Positions 24,378-33,384 of a stretch of 40,197 nucleotides of DNA are shown here, piece by piece. This DNA comes from Arcobacter sp. (GTDB lineage Bacteria > Acidobacteriota > Terriglobia > Bryobacterales > Bryobacteraceae). Made by a program: the position numbers and the translations under genes. The stretch covers positions 1-40,197 of the forward strand of contig DYJN01000007.1 of the NCBI GenBank assembly GCA_020723085.1. The letters run 5' to 3'. The stretch's first letter is position 1, and every line of letters begins with the position of its first letter. Under the pieces are notes generated by a model, which was given only the letters and a program-made list of their open reading frames with translations, had not been told where the DNA came from and ran no database searches.

Positions 24378-25807
24378 GAGTGCACGTGCGGCCTTCCGGC
24401 TGTCCCCTGAATGATCCGGAACGGATTCGCCGCCGCCCGCGCCGCCCCGGCAGGAGGCGAGTCCGTCAAGTCTCCCACCAGATCATAATCGTACGCCTTG
24501 CGGATTTTCATCCGCCGGAATTCGCCCGCCTGCGGCGCCCGCGGCCCCGGATCGCCCACGTAGCAGACTCCGTCGATCTCCGGCGCCTGCGCCGCCAGCC
24601 GCGCCTGCCACACCAGCGCGCTGTCCGCCGACGGCCCTTCGATCAGCACGGGCAGCTCCCGCCCCGCCAGCTCCCGGTTGCGCCTCCTCGAGATCTTCCG
24701 CTGCAGCGCCATCAGCCGCCGCCTGCGGTTGTAAATCGTCCGTCCGTCCACCTTCCCGTCCAGGTGGAAACTCTCGCTCGTTTCTTCGTCCGAGTAGCCG
24801 AATACTCCAAGCCGGTCGAATTCCGCCGCCTGAATAAACTGGCACAATTCCTCGAAATCCTGCTCCGTTTCTCCCGGAAATCCCACAATCATCGACGTCC
24901 GCACCGCCACGCCCGGCACGGTTCTCCGGATCTTTTCGAGCAGCTTCAGGAAGATTTCGCCCGACGCGCCCCGCTTCATCCGCTTCAGAATCTTCGCCGA
25001 GGCGTGCTGCAGCGGCATGTCGATGTATTTCACCAGCGGTTCGTGCGCCGCCAGCGTATCCAGCAGCTTCGGCGTGATCCGGTTCGGATAGCAGTACAGG
25101 AACCGGATCCATTTGCCCTGCGGCGCCTCGATCCCCGCCAGCCGCTCGAGAAGCCCCGCGAGCCCGTCCTTCAGCCCCAGGTCCTCCCCGTACGCCGTCG
25201 TGTCCTGCCCGATCAGATTGAGCTCCCGCACCCCCTGCGCCAGCAGCGCCCGCGCCTCCGCCTCCACGCTCTCCGGCTGCCGGCTCCGGAACCGCCCCCG
25301 GAACTGCGGGATCACGCAGAACGTGCACGGATGGTCGCAGCCCTCGTTGATCTTGATGTAGGCGTAATGGCGCGGCGTCGCCAGCACCCGCGGCGTCAGC
25401 TCGTGATACAGGTACGGCGCCGCCCCCGCTCCGCCCGCCTCCCGTCCCTCGCAGACGTCCGCGATCCGTTCGATCTCGTTCGTGCCCACCACCGCGTCCA
25501 CTTCCGGCAACTCCTGCCGGATGTCTCCGCGGAAACGCTCCGCCAGGCATCCTGCCACGATCAGCTTTTTCGCCCGTCCCGTCTTTTTGAATTCCGCCAT
25601 CTCCAGAATGGCGTCCACCGATTCCTGCTTCGCCGGTCCGATGAACGAGCACGTGTTCACCACGATCGCGTCCGCCTCCCGCGCGTCCGCCGTCAGCGTG
25701 TGCCCGCGCGCCGCCAGCGTCCCCATCATCACTTCCGTGTCCACCAGGTTCTTGGGGCAGCCCAGGCTGACAAATCCGATTTTCAGGCTTTTCTTTGCGG
25801 AATTCAA
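24374..25807 (-). CDS. rimO: Ribosomal protein S12 (aspartate) methylthiotransferase RimO
   Basis: A 477-residue radical-SAM enzyme. The UPF0004 domain carries the auxiliary cluster cysteines C17 ([12 protein letters not shown]), C53 and C87. The radical-SAM motif is C157-x3-C161-x2-C164 ([17 protein letters not shown]). A C-terminal TRAM domain includes [31 protein letters not shown] favours RimO, which adds a methylthio group to the S12 aspartate, over MiaB. The frame continues upstream without a plausible ATG, so the TTG at 25807, with GGAG 11 bases ahead, is the likely start. The preceding gene ends 32 bases upstream. Confidence 0.93.
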   Translation of the reverse strand: MNSAKKSLKIGFVSLGCPKNLVDTEVMMGTLAARGHTLTADAREADAIVVNTCSFIGPAKQESVDAILEMAEFKKTGRAKKLIVAGCLAERFRGDIRQELPEVDAVVGTNEIERIADVCEGREAGGAGAAPYLYHELTPRVLATPRHYAYIKINEGCDHPCTFCVIPQFRGRFRSRQPESVEAEARALLAQGVRELNLIGQDTTAYGEDLGLKDGLAGLLERLAGIEAPQGKWIRFLYCYPNRITPKLLDTLAAHEPLVKYIDMPLQHASAKILKRMKRGASGEIFLKLLEKIRRTVPGVAVRTSMIVGFPGETEQDFEELCQFIQAAEFDRLGVFGYSDEETSESFHLDGKVDGRTIYNRRRRLMALQRKISRRRNRELAGRELPVLIEGPSADSALVWQARLAAQAPEIDGVCYVGDPGPRAPQAGEFRRMKIRKAYDYDLVGDLTDSPPAGAARAAANPFRIIQGTAGRPHVHS

Positions 25808-25839
25808 CGGAGTTTTCGCTCCAATTCGCCGCCCGCCGG

Positions 25840-26598
25840 CTACTGGTCTTCCGGAAATACCGCATATGTCGGCGGCGGAGGATACAGCGTCTTCAGCGCC
25901 TGCAGCCTCTTCCGCAGCCAGTTCGAGGGTATCTGCCGCGGTCCCGGCTCCACGTCGATATCGCAGCAGATGCCGTGCAGGTACAGCGTCAGCGTGTCGA
26001 TGAAACTCTGCCGGATGTACTGCTTCAGCCGCTCCGTCGGACGCCTGAAATTGCGGTCCCGCCGCGTCAGCTCGTTCTTCAGCCGCCACCCCCCGTCATC
26101 CACCTCCCCGTGCACGCCCGCCTTCAGCTCCTCCTCGAGCAGCGCCGCATACTCTTCCGGCGCTCCCCCCGGCAGCGAGTCCGCCGTCAGCTCCGCGATC
26201 GCCCGGTAAAAGCGGTAATGATGGTCCGCCACATCGGCGCCCTTCACTGCGAACGCCAGCACCGCGCCGTCCCGCGCCATCATCGTGCTCGATTCCACCT
26301 GCTCCCGGCTGTCCGGCGGTTCCGTCGAGATGAACGTCTCGTCCGCCTCCCGCCGCCGGTGCGCCCGCGTCCGGCACAAGTACGGCACCAGCAGGATCCG
26401 CATCTCCGGCAGCAGCGCCGCAATCGCCGGCGGCAGCGCCGCCACCGGCTCTTCCAGCAGCTCCCGCCGGTCTTCCTCGCTCAGAGGCACGGCGGCCGCG
26501 AAATAGGAGATCCGGTTTCCCAGCGGCACCATTTCCTGGCGGAAATGGTCCGCGAATTGGGAGACCTGCAGGCGGGACGGAAGGGTGGGCGAAGACAT
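25840..26598 (-). CDS. Conserved-looking hypothetical protein, first gene of the rimO operon
   Basis: A 252-residue soluble protein I do not recognise. It starts MSSPTLPSRLQVSQFADHFR and includes VPLGNRISYFAAAVPLSEED, LLPEMRILLVPYLCR, VKGADVADHHYRFYRAIAEL and a Cys pair in LYLHGICCDIDVEPGPRQIP. No signal peptide, membrane segment or catalytic signature was seen. The ATG at 26598 is chosen over upstream ATGs because GGGGA precedes it by five bases. It is divergent from lpxB and leads the operon. Confidence 0.75.
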   Translation of the reverse strand: MSSPTLPSRLQVSQFADHFRQEMVPLGNRISYFAAAVPLSEEDRRELLEEPVAALPPAIAALLPEMRILLVPYLCRTRAHRRREADETFISTEPPDSREQVESSTMMARDGAVLAFAVKGADVADHHYRFYRAIAELTADSLPGGAPEEYAALLEEELKAGVHGEVDDGGWRLKNELTRRDRNFRRPTERLKQYIRQSFIDTLTLYLHGICCDIDVEPGPRQIPSNWLRKRLQALKTLYPPPPTYAVFPEDQ

Positions 26599-26614
26599 CA
26601 ATCCCCGTATTTTC

Positions 26615-26623
26615 AGCATACCA
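26615..26623 (-). promoter_or_regulatory. Extended -10 promoter for the rimO operon
   Basis: On the minus strand TGGTATGCT is an extended -10 (TGnTATGCT), about 17 bases ahead of the ATG at 26598. It lies in the short divergent gap with lpxB. Confidence 0.45.
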
Positions 26624-26678
26624 GAGCCGCACGCCGTCCATCGGCGTCCCCGCGTCTCATGGCACACTGGTGTGTGGC

Positions 26679-27827
26679 GTGAAGATCCTGGTTTCCGCGG
26701 GCGAGCCGTCGGGCGACCGCTACGCCGCCGGCGTCGTGCGCGCCCTCGCGCGCCTGCTGCCGCAAGCGGACTTCTTCGGCTGCCCAGGCTCCGAAATGCG
26801 CGCAGCCGGCGTCCGCGCCGCCGCCGATCAGTCCGCCCTCTCTGTCGTCGGTCTCGTCGAGGTCCTCGGTCACATCCCCGCCATCTGGCGGGAGTTCCGC
26901 CGCCTCGCCGCCGCCGCGCGCGCCGAACGCCCCGCCGCCGCCCTCCTCACCGACAGCGCTGCCTTCCACCTGCGCCTCGCGGCGCGCCTCCGCGCGCTTG
27001 GCATCCCCGTCTTCCACCTCGTCGCCCCGCAGGCATGGGCCTGGCGCGAAGGCCGCGTCCGCCAACTCCGCCGAAACGTGACCGAACTCCACTGCATCTT
27101 CCCTTTCGAGGAGGATTTCTTCCGCTCCCGCGGCGTCAACGCGCACTACATCGGCCACCCGCTGGCGCGCGTGGTGCGGCCGTCGCAGGAGCGAAATGCA
27201 TTTTTCTCCCGCCACCGCATTCCGGCCGGCCGGCCTCTGGTCACTCTCTGCCCGGGCAGCCGCCGCGGCGAAATCGCCCGCCACCTGCCCGTGCTCCGCG
27301 GCGCCGTCGAGCGCATCTCCTCGGCCCGCGCCTGCACCTTCCTGCTGGCCGCCCCGGCAGGCAGCGAGGAGAGGTTCGGCCATGCTTTCTTTGAACCCAT
27401 TTGCGGGGCGGGCGATGTCCGATATTGTGAGGGAGAAACCTGGGACGCCATGGCTCACGCCGATCTCACCCTGGCCGCCAGCGGCACGGTCGCCACGGAG
27501 GCCGCCTTGCTCGGCTCGCCCATGGTCATCTTCTACCGCGTCCACCCGCTTACCTGGCGCATCGGCCGCCCCTTCGTCCGCGTCCCGTTCTTCTCCATCG
27601 TCAACCTCGTCGCCGGCCGCGAAATCGCGCCCGAACTCATCCAGCACCGCTGCAACCCCGCGGCGCTCGCCGCCGAAGCCCTGCGCCTGCTCGCCAGCGA
27701 GGAGGCGCGCCGGCGGATGCGCGCCGGTCTCGGCCGCGTCCGCGCCGCGCTCGCCACACTCCGTGATCCCTATGAAGTCTCCGCGGCGCGCATCGCCGCC
27801 TTCCTGAATCGTGAGGTTTCTGCATGA
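26679..27827 (+). CDS. lpxB: Lipid-A-disaccharide synthase
   Basis: A 382-residue GT19-type glycosyltransferase. It starts KILVSAGEPSGDRYAAGVV, with FFGCPGSEMRAAG, FHLVAPQAWAWREGR, FPFEEDFFRSRGVNAHYIGH, VTLCPGSRRGEIARHLP and the donor-site region LTLAASGTVATEAALLGSPM. LpxB joins UDP-2,3-diacylglucosamine and lipid X to the lipid A disaccharide at the inner membrane, so this indicates a Gram-negative outer membrane with LPS. A GTG at 26679 gives the usual family start; a GTG at 26670 would add three residues. Its stop overlaps the M1-like gene start (ATGA). Confidence 0.94.
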   Translation: MKILVSAGEPSGDRYAAGVVRALARLLPQADFFGCPGSEMRAAGVRAAADQSALSVVGLVEVLGHIPAIWREFRRLAAAARAERPAAALLTDSAAFHLRLAARLRALGIPVFHLVAPQAWAWREGRVRQLRRNVTELHCIFPFEEDFFRSRGVNAHYIGHPLARVVRPSQERNAFFSRHRIPAGRPLVTLCPGSRRGEIARHLPVLRGAVERISSARACTFLLAAPAGSEERFGHAFFEPICGAGDVRYCEGETWDAMAHADLTLAASGTVATEAALLGSPMVIFYRVHPLTWRIGRPFVRVPFFSIVNLVAGREIAPELIQHRCNPAALAAEALRLLASEEARRRMRAGLGRVRAALATLRDPYEVSAARIAAFLNREVSA

Positions 27828-29779
27828 TGGGCCGTACCCTGTCTTCTTCCCTGTTCCTGGCCTCCGCCTTCCTCCTGGCCGCCGCCGCCCAGCCGCGCCG
27901 CGGCGCCATCGACGTCGACTCCTACCGCATCGAGCTCGACGTCGAGCCCTCCCAGCAGACGCTCAGCCAGCGCGCCGCTGTCACCTTCATACCCGGCGAA
28001 GACCGCGTCCAGACCGTCGCCTTCGAGCTGCACAACTCGCTCAACGTCATCGCTGTCACCGGCGCCGATGGCCAGCCCCTCCAGACCAACCGCCGCTTCA
28101 ACGAGAACCTCGTCGAAATCTTCCTGCCCCAGCCGCTCGAACGCGGCAAGCCCGTCACCCTCACTTTCCAGATCAGCGGGCGCCTCGGCGGCGAGGAGGA
28201 ATCGCCCGTCTACGGCATCACCTTCGCCGCCATCAAGCCCACCCACGCCTGGCTTCTGTACCCCGCCCGCTGGTTCCCTGTCAGCGGCTACACCACAGAC
28301 CGCTATCAGATGGAATTGACCGTCCGCTTGCCCGCCGGCTTCCGCGCCGTCTCGAGCGGCGTCGCCCTCTCCCAGGACGGCGGCCAGTCGGTCGCCATCC
28401 GCTCCACGTCCCCGGGCTTCTACGGCAGCCTCGCGATTGTGCAGGGCGAGCCGCGCACCGTTCAGGCCGAGGGCAGCACGAGCGAAATCTGGTTCCGCGG
28501 CTCCAACGCCGCCCGCGCCCAGGCATGGGGCGAGGAAACCGGCAGGGTGATGGCGTTTCTCTCCGGCGTGTTCGGCATACCGCCCTACCGCAATCTCTCC
28601 ATCATCGAGACCGGCGACGGCGCGCCCAACGGCTATTCCGCCCCCGGCCTTCTCTTCATCTCCTCCTCTGCCGCCTCCGGCAAGCCGAACCAGCGCCTCC
28701 TCGCCAACCAGATCGCCCGGCAGTGGTACGGCGGGCTCTTCTCGCCTTCCAGCCGCAACCACATCTGGATCACCAACGGCATGGCACGCTACGCCGAGAT
28801 CCTTTATCTCGAGCATCTCAACGGCGCTCAGGCTGTGGAACCGGAAGTCCGCGACCTCTACGTCGACGCCCTCACCGTCACCGATGCCCCCGTGCTCCAG
28901 GCTGCCCGCTTCGAAGACTACAGCCCCGAGTTCTTCGCCGTCACCGGCAGCAAAGGCGCCGCCGTCTATCACATGCTCCGCTGGGTCGTCGGCGAAGAGC
29001 CCTTCCGCAAGTTTCTGAAAGCCGCCGCCGACCGCTTCGCCAACCGCGCGATCGCCACCGGCGACGTCCGCAAGCTCGCCGAAGAGATCAGCGGAGAAAA
29101 TCTCCAGGGCTTCTTCATCCAGTGGCTCGAGTCCACCGACGCGCCCGAGTTCCGCCTCAAGTACACGATCTACCGCACGCAGAAGGGCTTCCGCGTCATG
29201 GGCACGATTGCGCAGGATCTCGACACCTTCCGCATGCCGGTCGAGCTCCGCATCGACACCGAAGGCAATCCCGAATTCACCCGCGTCATCGTCGTCGGTC
29301 CGTCTACGGATTTCTCCGTCGACACCTTCGGCAAGCCGAAAAAAGTCGTCATCGATCCCAACGGCCGCGTCCTCCGCTTCAGCCGCGATATGCGCGTCGC
29401 CGTCGCCATCCGCCGCGGCGAACAGTTCGCCGAGATCAGCCAGTACAACGACGCCCTGAAGGAATATCAGAAGGCGCTTGAGGTCAACTCCATCAGCTCG
29501 CTCGCCCACTACCGCGTCGGCGAGGTGTTCTTCCTTATGCGAAATTACCAGAGCGCCGCCAATTCTTTCCGCGAAGCCCTCAACGGCGACCAGGAGCCCG
29601 CATGGACCGTCGTCTGGAGCCACATCAATCTCGGCAAGATCTTCGACATCACCCAGCAGCGCGAGCGCGCCCGCAACGAATACCAGCAGGCTCTGCGCAC
29701 CAAAGACAACACCCAGGGCGCACTGGAAGAGGCTGCCAAATACCTCCAGCAGCCTTACCAGCGCCAGGACCAGCAGTAA
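27824..29779 (+). CDS. M1-aminopeptidase-like protein with destroyed zinc site, plus TPR domain
   Basis: A 651-residue protein with a signal peptide (LSSSLFLASAFLLAAAAQP), an N-terminal beta-sandwich like M1 peptidases (RIELDVEPSQQTLSQRAAVT), a catalytic-fold region (about 230-430) and C-terminal TPR units (about 545-640). Where active M1 enzymes have HEXXH-x18-E, it has N295-Q296-I-A-R299 and N318 (LLANQIARQWYGG, then IWITNGMARYAE), with 23 residues between N295 and N318 exactly as expected. All three ligands and the catalytic Glu are gone, so it is not a zinc peptidase. It is probably periplasmic, with a binding or chaperone role. Its ATG overlaps the lpxB stop; GAGG lies about seven bases upstream. 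Confidence 0.86.
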   Translation: MMGRTLSSSLFLASAFLLAAAAQPRRGAIDVDSYRIELDVEPSQQTLSQRAAVTFIPGEDRVQTVAFELHNSLNVIAVTGADGQPLQTNRRFNENLVEIFLPQPLERGKPVTLTFQISGRLGGEEESPVYGITFAAIKPTHAWLLYPARWFPVSGYTTDRYQMELTVRLPAGFRAVSSGVALSQDGGQSVAIRSTSPGFYGSLAIVQGEPRTVQAEGSTSEIWFRGSNAARAQAWGEETGRVMAFLSGVFGIPPYRNLSIIETGDGAPNGYSAPGLLFISSSAASGKPNQRLLANQIARQWYGGLFSPSSRNHIWITNGMARYAEILYLEHLNGAQAVEPEVRDLYVDALTVTDAPVLQAARFEDYSPEFFAVTGSKGAAVYHMLRWVVGEEPFRKFLKAAADRFANRAIATGDVRKLAEEISGENLQGFFIQWLESTDAPEFRLKYTIYRTQKGFRVMGTIAQDLDTFRMPVELRIDTEGNPEFTRVIVVGPSTDFSVDTFGKPKKVVIDPNGRVLRFSRDMRVAVAIRRGEQFAEISQYNDALKEYQKALEVNSISSLAHYRVGEVFFLMRNYQSAANSFREALNGDQEPAWTVVWSHINLGKIFDITQQRERARNEYQQALRTKDNTQGALEEAAKYLQQPYQRQDQQ

Positions 29780-29803
29780 CGGCGCCCCAACGGAGCTGAG
29801 ACA

Positions 29804-29836
29804 GGGAAAGCCTTTCCCGTCCGCCGCCAGGCGGCG
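29804..29836 (+). terminator. Tandem hairpins after the lpxB operon
   Basis: GGGAAA (29804-29809) pairs with TTTCCC (29813-29818), and CGCCGC (29822-29827) pairs with GCGGCG (29831-29836), each with a 3-base loop. They lie 25 bases after the M1-like stop. There is no long T tract. Confidence 0.45.
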
Positions 29837-29926
29837 CGTGCTTTGCGAATCTGCCGCGCACTACGCTCTTTGCAACGTGTCCACCCGCGAATCGCTCAGC
29901 ATCGCGCCCCACTGACCCCTCTGAAG

Positions 29927-29949
29927 AAAAACCGGCGGTTCACCCCCGG
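29927..29949 (-). terminator. Intrinsic terminator of the NADH dehydrogenase gene
   Basis: On the minus strand a short G+C-rich stem (29932-29949, CCGG pairing with CCGG plus inner GG/CC) is followed by TTTTT (29931-29927). It lies about 55 bases after the stop at 30004. Confidence 0.55.
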
Positions 29950-30003
29950 CGGCTGTCTTCGCCATCGGTCAACCCCGCCCCCCAACGCGCTTGCCCCGAA
30001 GCC

Positions 30004-31341
30004 TCACCCCTCCACCCGTGCCGCCTTCGGCGCCTCCACCGCCTCCCCGGTGATCAGCCTTGCCCGCGGATTGAACGTCACATACTTCAGCGCCCATTGC
30101 AGCAGCACCAGCAGCCGGTTCTGATACCCGACCAGATACAGAATGTGGATGAACAGCCACGCCAGCCACGCCCACACTCCCCCAAACCGCAGCCGCCCGA
30201 ACCACGCCACCGCGGCATGTCGGCCGATCACCGCCAGGCTTCCCTTGTCCCGGTACCGGAACCGCCCCGCATCCTCCCGCCGTATCCGCCTCTTGATCGC
30301 CTCCGCCGCAAAGATCCCCATCTGAATCGCCGCCGGCGCCACCCCCGGCACTGCCCTGCCGTCGTCCATTTCCACGTGTGCCAAATCCCCGGCAACGAAG
30401 ATCTCCGGGTGCCCCGGCAGGCTGAGATCCTCTTCCACCCGTACCGCTCCCCTCCTGTCCAGCTCCGCCCCCGCCTCCTCACGCAGAATCTCGCCCGCAC
30501 CAGTCGCCCGAACCCCGGCTGCCCAGAGCACCGTCTTCGCCCCGATCCACTCCCGCTCCCCGTCCCTGTTCCTCACCCAAACCCCGTCGCCGGTCACCTC
30601 CTCCACCCGCAGCCCGCACCACGCCCTCACCCCAAGCCCGATCAGGTGCCGTTCCGCCTTCGCCGACAGCTCCTCCGGATACCCAGCCAGCACCCGTTCC
30701 CCCGCATCCAGCAGAAGAATCCGCGCCTGAGACGGATCTATACTACGAAAATCGTTTTTAAGCGTTTGACGCGCAATCTCACCCAAGGCGCCTGCCAACT
30801 CTACACCTGTCGGTCCAGCACCGATCACGACAAATGTCATCCAATTTACCCGCTCCTCTGCGCCCGACTCCCGCTCCGCCCCCTCAAATGCCGCCAGGAT
30901 CCGCGCCCGCATCGCCGTCGCATCCTCCACCGTCTTCAGCCCAGGCGCAACTTCCTGCCATTCATTACGACCAAAGTAGTCGTTCTCCGCCCCAGTCGCC
31001 ACGATCAGATAGTCATACTCCACCCAGCCGTTGTCCAGGATCACGCGCCGCTGCGCCGTGTCCAGTCCCACCATCTCCCCCATCAGCACCCGCGTGTTCT
31101 TCTGCTTCCGCAGAATCCTCCGCAACGGGCTTGCCACGTCCGAAGGCGATAACCCGCCCGTCGCCACCTGATACAGCAGCGGCTGGAACAGATGGAAATT
31201 CCTCTTGTCGATCAGCGTCACCCGCACCGGCGCATTCCGCAGCCTCCGCGCCGCATACAGCCCCGCAAATCCGCCGCCCACAATCACGACTTTCAGCACA
31301 CGCCCCGCCTCGCCGTCCATTGTTGACCGATCCATACTCAT
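30004..31341 (-). CDS. ndh: Type II NADH:quinone dehydrogenase
   Basis: A 445-residue FAD enzyme. It has the first dinucleotide-binding motif VVIVGGGFAGLYAARRL, the NDH-2 segment FHLFQPLLYQVATGGLSP, IVATGAENDYFG, the second Rossmann motif VVIGAGPTGVELAGAL, IFVAGDLAHVE and the quinone-site-like region GVAPAAIQMG. A C-terminal hydrophobic segment (WAWLAWLFIHILYLVGYQNR) provides membrane attachment. It transfers electrons from NADH to quinone without pumping protons. The start is uncertain: ATG codons at 31341, 31335 and 31320 are in frame, and a GTG at 31299 has the best ribosome site (GAGG, about eight bases). It is a single gene with its own terminator. Confidence 0.92.
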   Translation of the reverse strand: MSMDRSTMDGEAGRVLKVVIVGGGFAGLYAARRLRNAPVRVTLIDKRNFHLFQPLLYQVATGGLSPSDVASPLRRILRKQKNTRVLMGEMVGLDTAQRRVILDNGWVEYDYLIVATGAENDYFGRNEWQEVAPGLKTVEDATAMRARILAAFEGAERESGAEERVNWMTFVVIGAGPTGVELAGALGEIARQTLKNDFRSIDPSQARILLLDAGERVLAGYPEELSAKAERHLIGLGVRAWCGLRVEEVTGDGVWVRNRDGEREWIGAKTVLWAAGVRATGAGEILREEAGAELDRRGAVRVEEDLSLPGHPEIFVAGDLAHVEMDDGRAVPGVAPAAIQMGIFAAEAIKRRIRREDAGRFRYRDKGSLAVIGRHAAVAWFGRLRFGGVWAWLAWLFIHILYLVGYQNRLLVLLQWALKYVTFNPRARLITGEAVEAPKAARVEG

Positions 31342-31480
31342 TCGATGCGCCCGTCTCCCTCGACGGTGCGCCCCGGTCACCTGCCACAGAACTATTTATC
31401 CCCCAAAATATCAAGGACTTGCGGTTCTCTCCTCGCGGCGCCTGCGGCTCCCCGTGCATCCTCGCGCCGGAGGTTCTCCG

Positions 31481-32377
31481 ATGGCATCTCAAACGACGAA
31501 CGTCAGAAAATCACGCCCCCTCTCCGAAAGTCAGCTTGCCGCCCGGCGCGCCAGTGCTCAGAAGTCCACCGGTCCAAAGACCCCCGAGGGCAAGGCGCGC
31601 TCTTCTCAAAACGCCCTCAAGCACGGCTTCTTCGCCCAGACTGCGCTCCTCTACTACGAGTCGCCGGAAGACTTCGTCGCCCTTCGCGACGCCTACCTCG
31701 CCGAATACTCGCCCCAGGGTCCGACCGAAGTGCACTTCGTGATGGAAATGGCCAACGCCCAGTACCGCCTCCGCCGCGTCCGTGGCATGGAAGCCGACCT
31801 CATCCAGAAACTCATCACGCGCGATCTCCCCGCCCGGGGTCTTTCCACCGGCGAAATTCAGGCGGAAGCCCTCCGCACCCTCGCCGACTCCTCCCACGTC
31901 CTCCTCCTTCTCCAGCGCTACGAAGTCATGTTCCGCCGCCAGTACGAGCGTGCCCTCCGACTCTTGTGGGAGCACCGCGACCGCGTCCGCCGGCTCGCCC
32001 CCTCCCGCGCCTCGCGCCGCCAGTCCAGCCGCGAACCCTCCCCGGAAGCCCTTCAGACCCTCCAAGCCATCCACTCCCTCCTCCTCGCCCCCACCCCCGA
32101 TCCCTCTGCCGCTCCGGCAAACACGGGCGTCGCATCAGCTGCCGATAGCTCCCCTCGCCCTCTCGTGCACAACATCCAATCCCCCTTCAGCGATGGCTGC
32201 CCCCCGGAACCAATCTCCGGCTCTCCCATGTCCTCCCCGCCCGCAGCCCCCGGACTCCCGTCCCAACCCGCGATTTTGCGAAACGAACCGAAACCCGCCC
32301 CATCTCCCGCGGAAGCCGCCGCTTCCCCAACCCCCAACCGGCGCCTCGCCCCGCCGAAAGCCCGCCCCCGGCGCTAA
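31481..32377 (+). CDS. KSTGPKTPEGK-type conserved hypothetical protein
   Basis: A 298-residue protein. It starts MASQTTNVRKSRPLSESQLA and contains KSTGPKTPEGKARSSQNALK followed by HGFFAQTA, a signature I recall from a large Acidobacteria family of unknown function. A helical middle region (VMEMANAQYRLRRVRGMEAD; LLLLQRYEVMFRRQYERALR) and a long Pro/Ser/Ala-rich, probably disordered tail follow. The ATG at 31481 has GGAGG seven bases upstream. It heads a four-gene cluster, 16 bases before the methyltransferase. No function is known to me. Confidence 0.8.
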   Translation: MASQTTNVRKSRPLSESQLAARRASAQKSTGPKTPEGKARSSQNALKHGFFAQTALLYYESPEDFVALRDAYLAEYSPQGPTEVHFVMEMANAQYRLRRVRGMEADLIQKLITRDLPARGLSTGEIQAEALRTLADSSHVLLLLQRYEVMFRRQYERALRLLWEHRDRVRRLAPSRASRRQSSREPSPEALQTLQAIHSLLLAPTPDPSAAPANTGVASAADSSPRPLVHNIQSPFSDGCPPEPISGSPMSSPPAAPGLPSQPAILRNEPKPAPSPAEAAASPTPNRRLAPPKARPRR

Positions 32378-32393
32378 CCTGATCGGTGAAACC

Positions 32394-33128
32394 ATGCACT
32401 CGGATCCCAAGCAGCGCCTCGCCGTCGTCCTCGTCGACACGCGCAACCCCCTCAACATCGGCGCCGCCGCCCGCGCCATGAGCAACTTCGGCTTCTTCGA
32501 CCTCCGCCTCGTCCGCCCCTACTCCGCCGCTTACGAGGAAGCCGTCAGCGCTGTCGGCGCAGCGGATCTCCTCCGCCGCGCCCGTGTCTTCGACAATCTC
32601 TCCAGCGCCGTCTCCGGCTGCTCTCTCATCGTCGGCGCCACCGGTCTCGGCCACCGTGTCTTCGAGCACCCCCTCCACCGTCTCGAGCGCGCCGGACGCC
32701 TCCTCCGCCGCCACCTCCAGTCCGCCCGCGCCGCCATCCTCTTCGGCAGCGAGAAATTCGGCCTCTCCAACCACGACATTTCCCACTGCCACTGGCTCCT
32801 CCATATCCCCACCCGCCCCGAACACGACTCCATGAACCTCGGCCAGGCTGTCGCCGTCACCCTCTACGAACTCGCCCGCTCCCCCGCTGCCGCCCGCCGC
32901 CTCCCCGAAGCCGCCGAACGCGCCACCGAAGAGGAACTCGAACGCCTCTCCCTCCTGCTCGAGCAGGTCCTCTCCCTCAGCGGCTACTCCGACTTCTCCC
33001 GCGAGACCTCCGCCCAGGACAAGACCCGCCGCTTCGTCCGCCGCCTCTCCCTCGCCTCCCGCGACGCCGCCATCTGCGCCGGCATGCTGCGCCAAATTCT
33101 GTGGAAACTCTCCCACCCCGGCCAGTGA
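32394..33128 (+). CDS. TrmJ-like tRNA/rRNA 2'-O-methyltransferase (SpoU/TrmH family)
   Basis: A 244-residue SPOUT methyltransferase. The three knot motifs are visible: VVLVDTRNPLNIGAAARAMS (motif 1), AILFGSEKFGLSNHDI (motif 2) and IPTRPEHDSMNLGQAVAVTL (motif 3). A C-terminal helical extension (TEEELERLSLLLEQVLSLSG to AICAGMLRQILWKL) is like TrmJ, which methylates the ribose at position 32 of tRNA. The ATG at 32394 gives the standard N-terminus; GGTGA lies five bases upstream. The exact target nucleotide is inferred from similarity. Confidence 0.88.
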   Translation: MHSDPKQRLAVVLVDTRNPLNIGAAARAMSNFGFFDLRLVRPYSAAYEEAVSAVGAADLLRRARVFDNLSSAVSGCSLIVGATGLGHRVFEHPLHRLERAGRLLRRHLQSARAAILFGSEKFGLSNHDISHCHWLLHIPTRPEHDSMNLGQAVAVTLYELARSPAAARRLPEAAERATEEELERLSLLLEQVLSLSGYSDFSRETSAQDKTRRFVRRLSLASRDAAICAGMLRQILWKLSHPGQ

Positions 33129-33144
33129 TATTCTGGCAATTGCG

Positions 33145-33384
33145 ATGTCCAGGGTCGAACTGCACTACGAATTCCTCGCGCCTTTTCAGGATTCGTGGGC
33201 CGAGGCCATCGATCGCCTCCACGCCGTCTACGGCTTCCATGCTCTGAAGCTCTCCCCCCAACTCGACCGCCTCGCCGTCGTCTACGATGCCAGCCGCCTC
33301 ACGCCCGCTGACGTAGAACGCCATCTCCGCATGGCAGGGCTGCCCGTCCGCCGCAGCCTCCCGCAGACGGTTCACGCCTCATGA
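33145..33384 (+). CDS. Small HMA-like (ferredoxin-fold) protein without CxxC
   Basis: A 79-residue protein with a beta-alpha-beta-beta-alpha-beta pattern (VELHYEFLAPF; AIDRLHAVYGFHALKLSP; DRLAVVYDASRLTPADVERH; LRMAGLPV) like heavy-metal-associated domains, but with no cysteine at all, so it is unlikely to bind copper. Its stop overlaps the mscS-like start by four bases, which couples their translation. The function is unknown; it may be a small ligand or protein sensor for its partner. Confidence 0.7.
   Translation: MSRVELHYEFLAPFQDSWAEAIDRLHAVYGFHALKLSPQLDRLAVVYDASRLTPADVERHLRMAGLPVRRSLPQTVHAS

Noticed and set aside
27770-29623. A 617-codon minus-strand open frame opposite the M1-like gene
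   Set aside because: Low-complexity Ala/Gly/Asp/Val sequence; the plus strand has a signal peptide, M1 fold motifs and TPR repeats.
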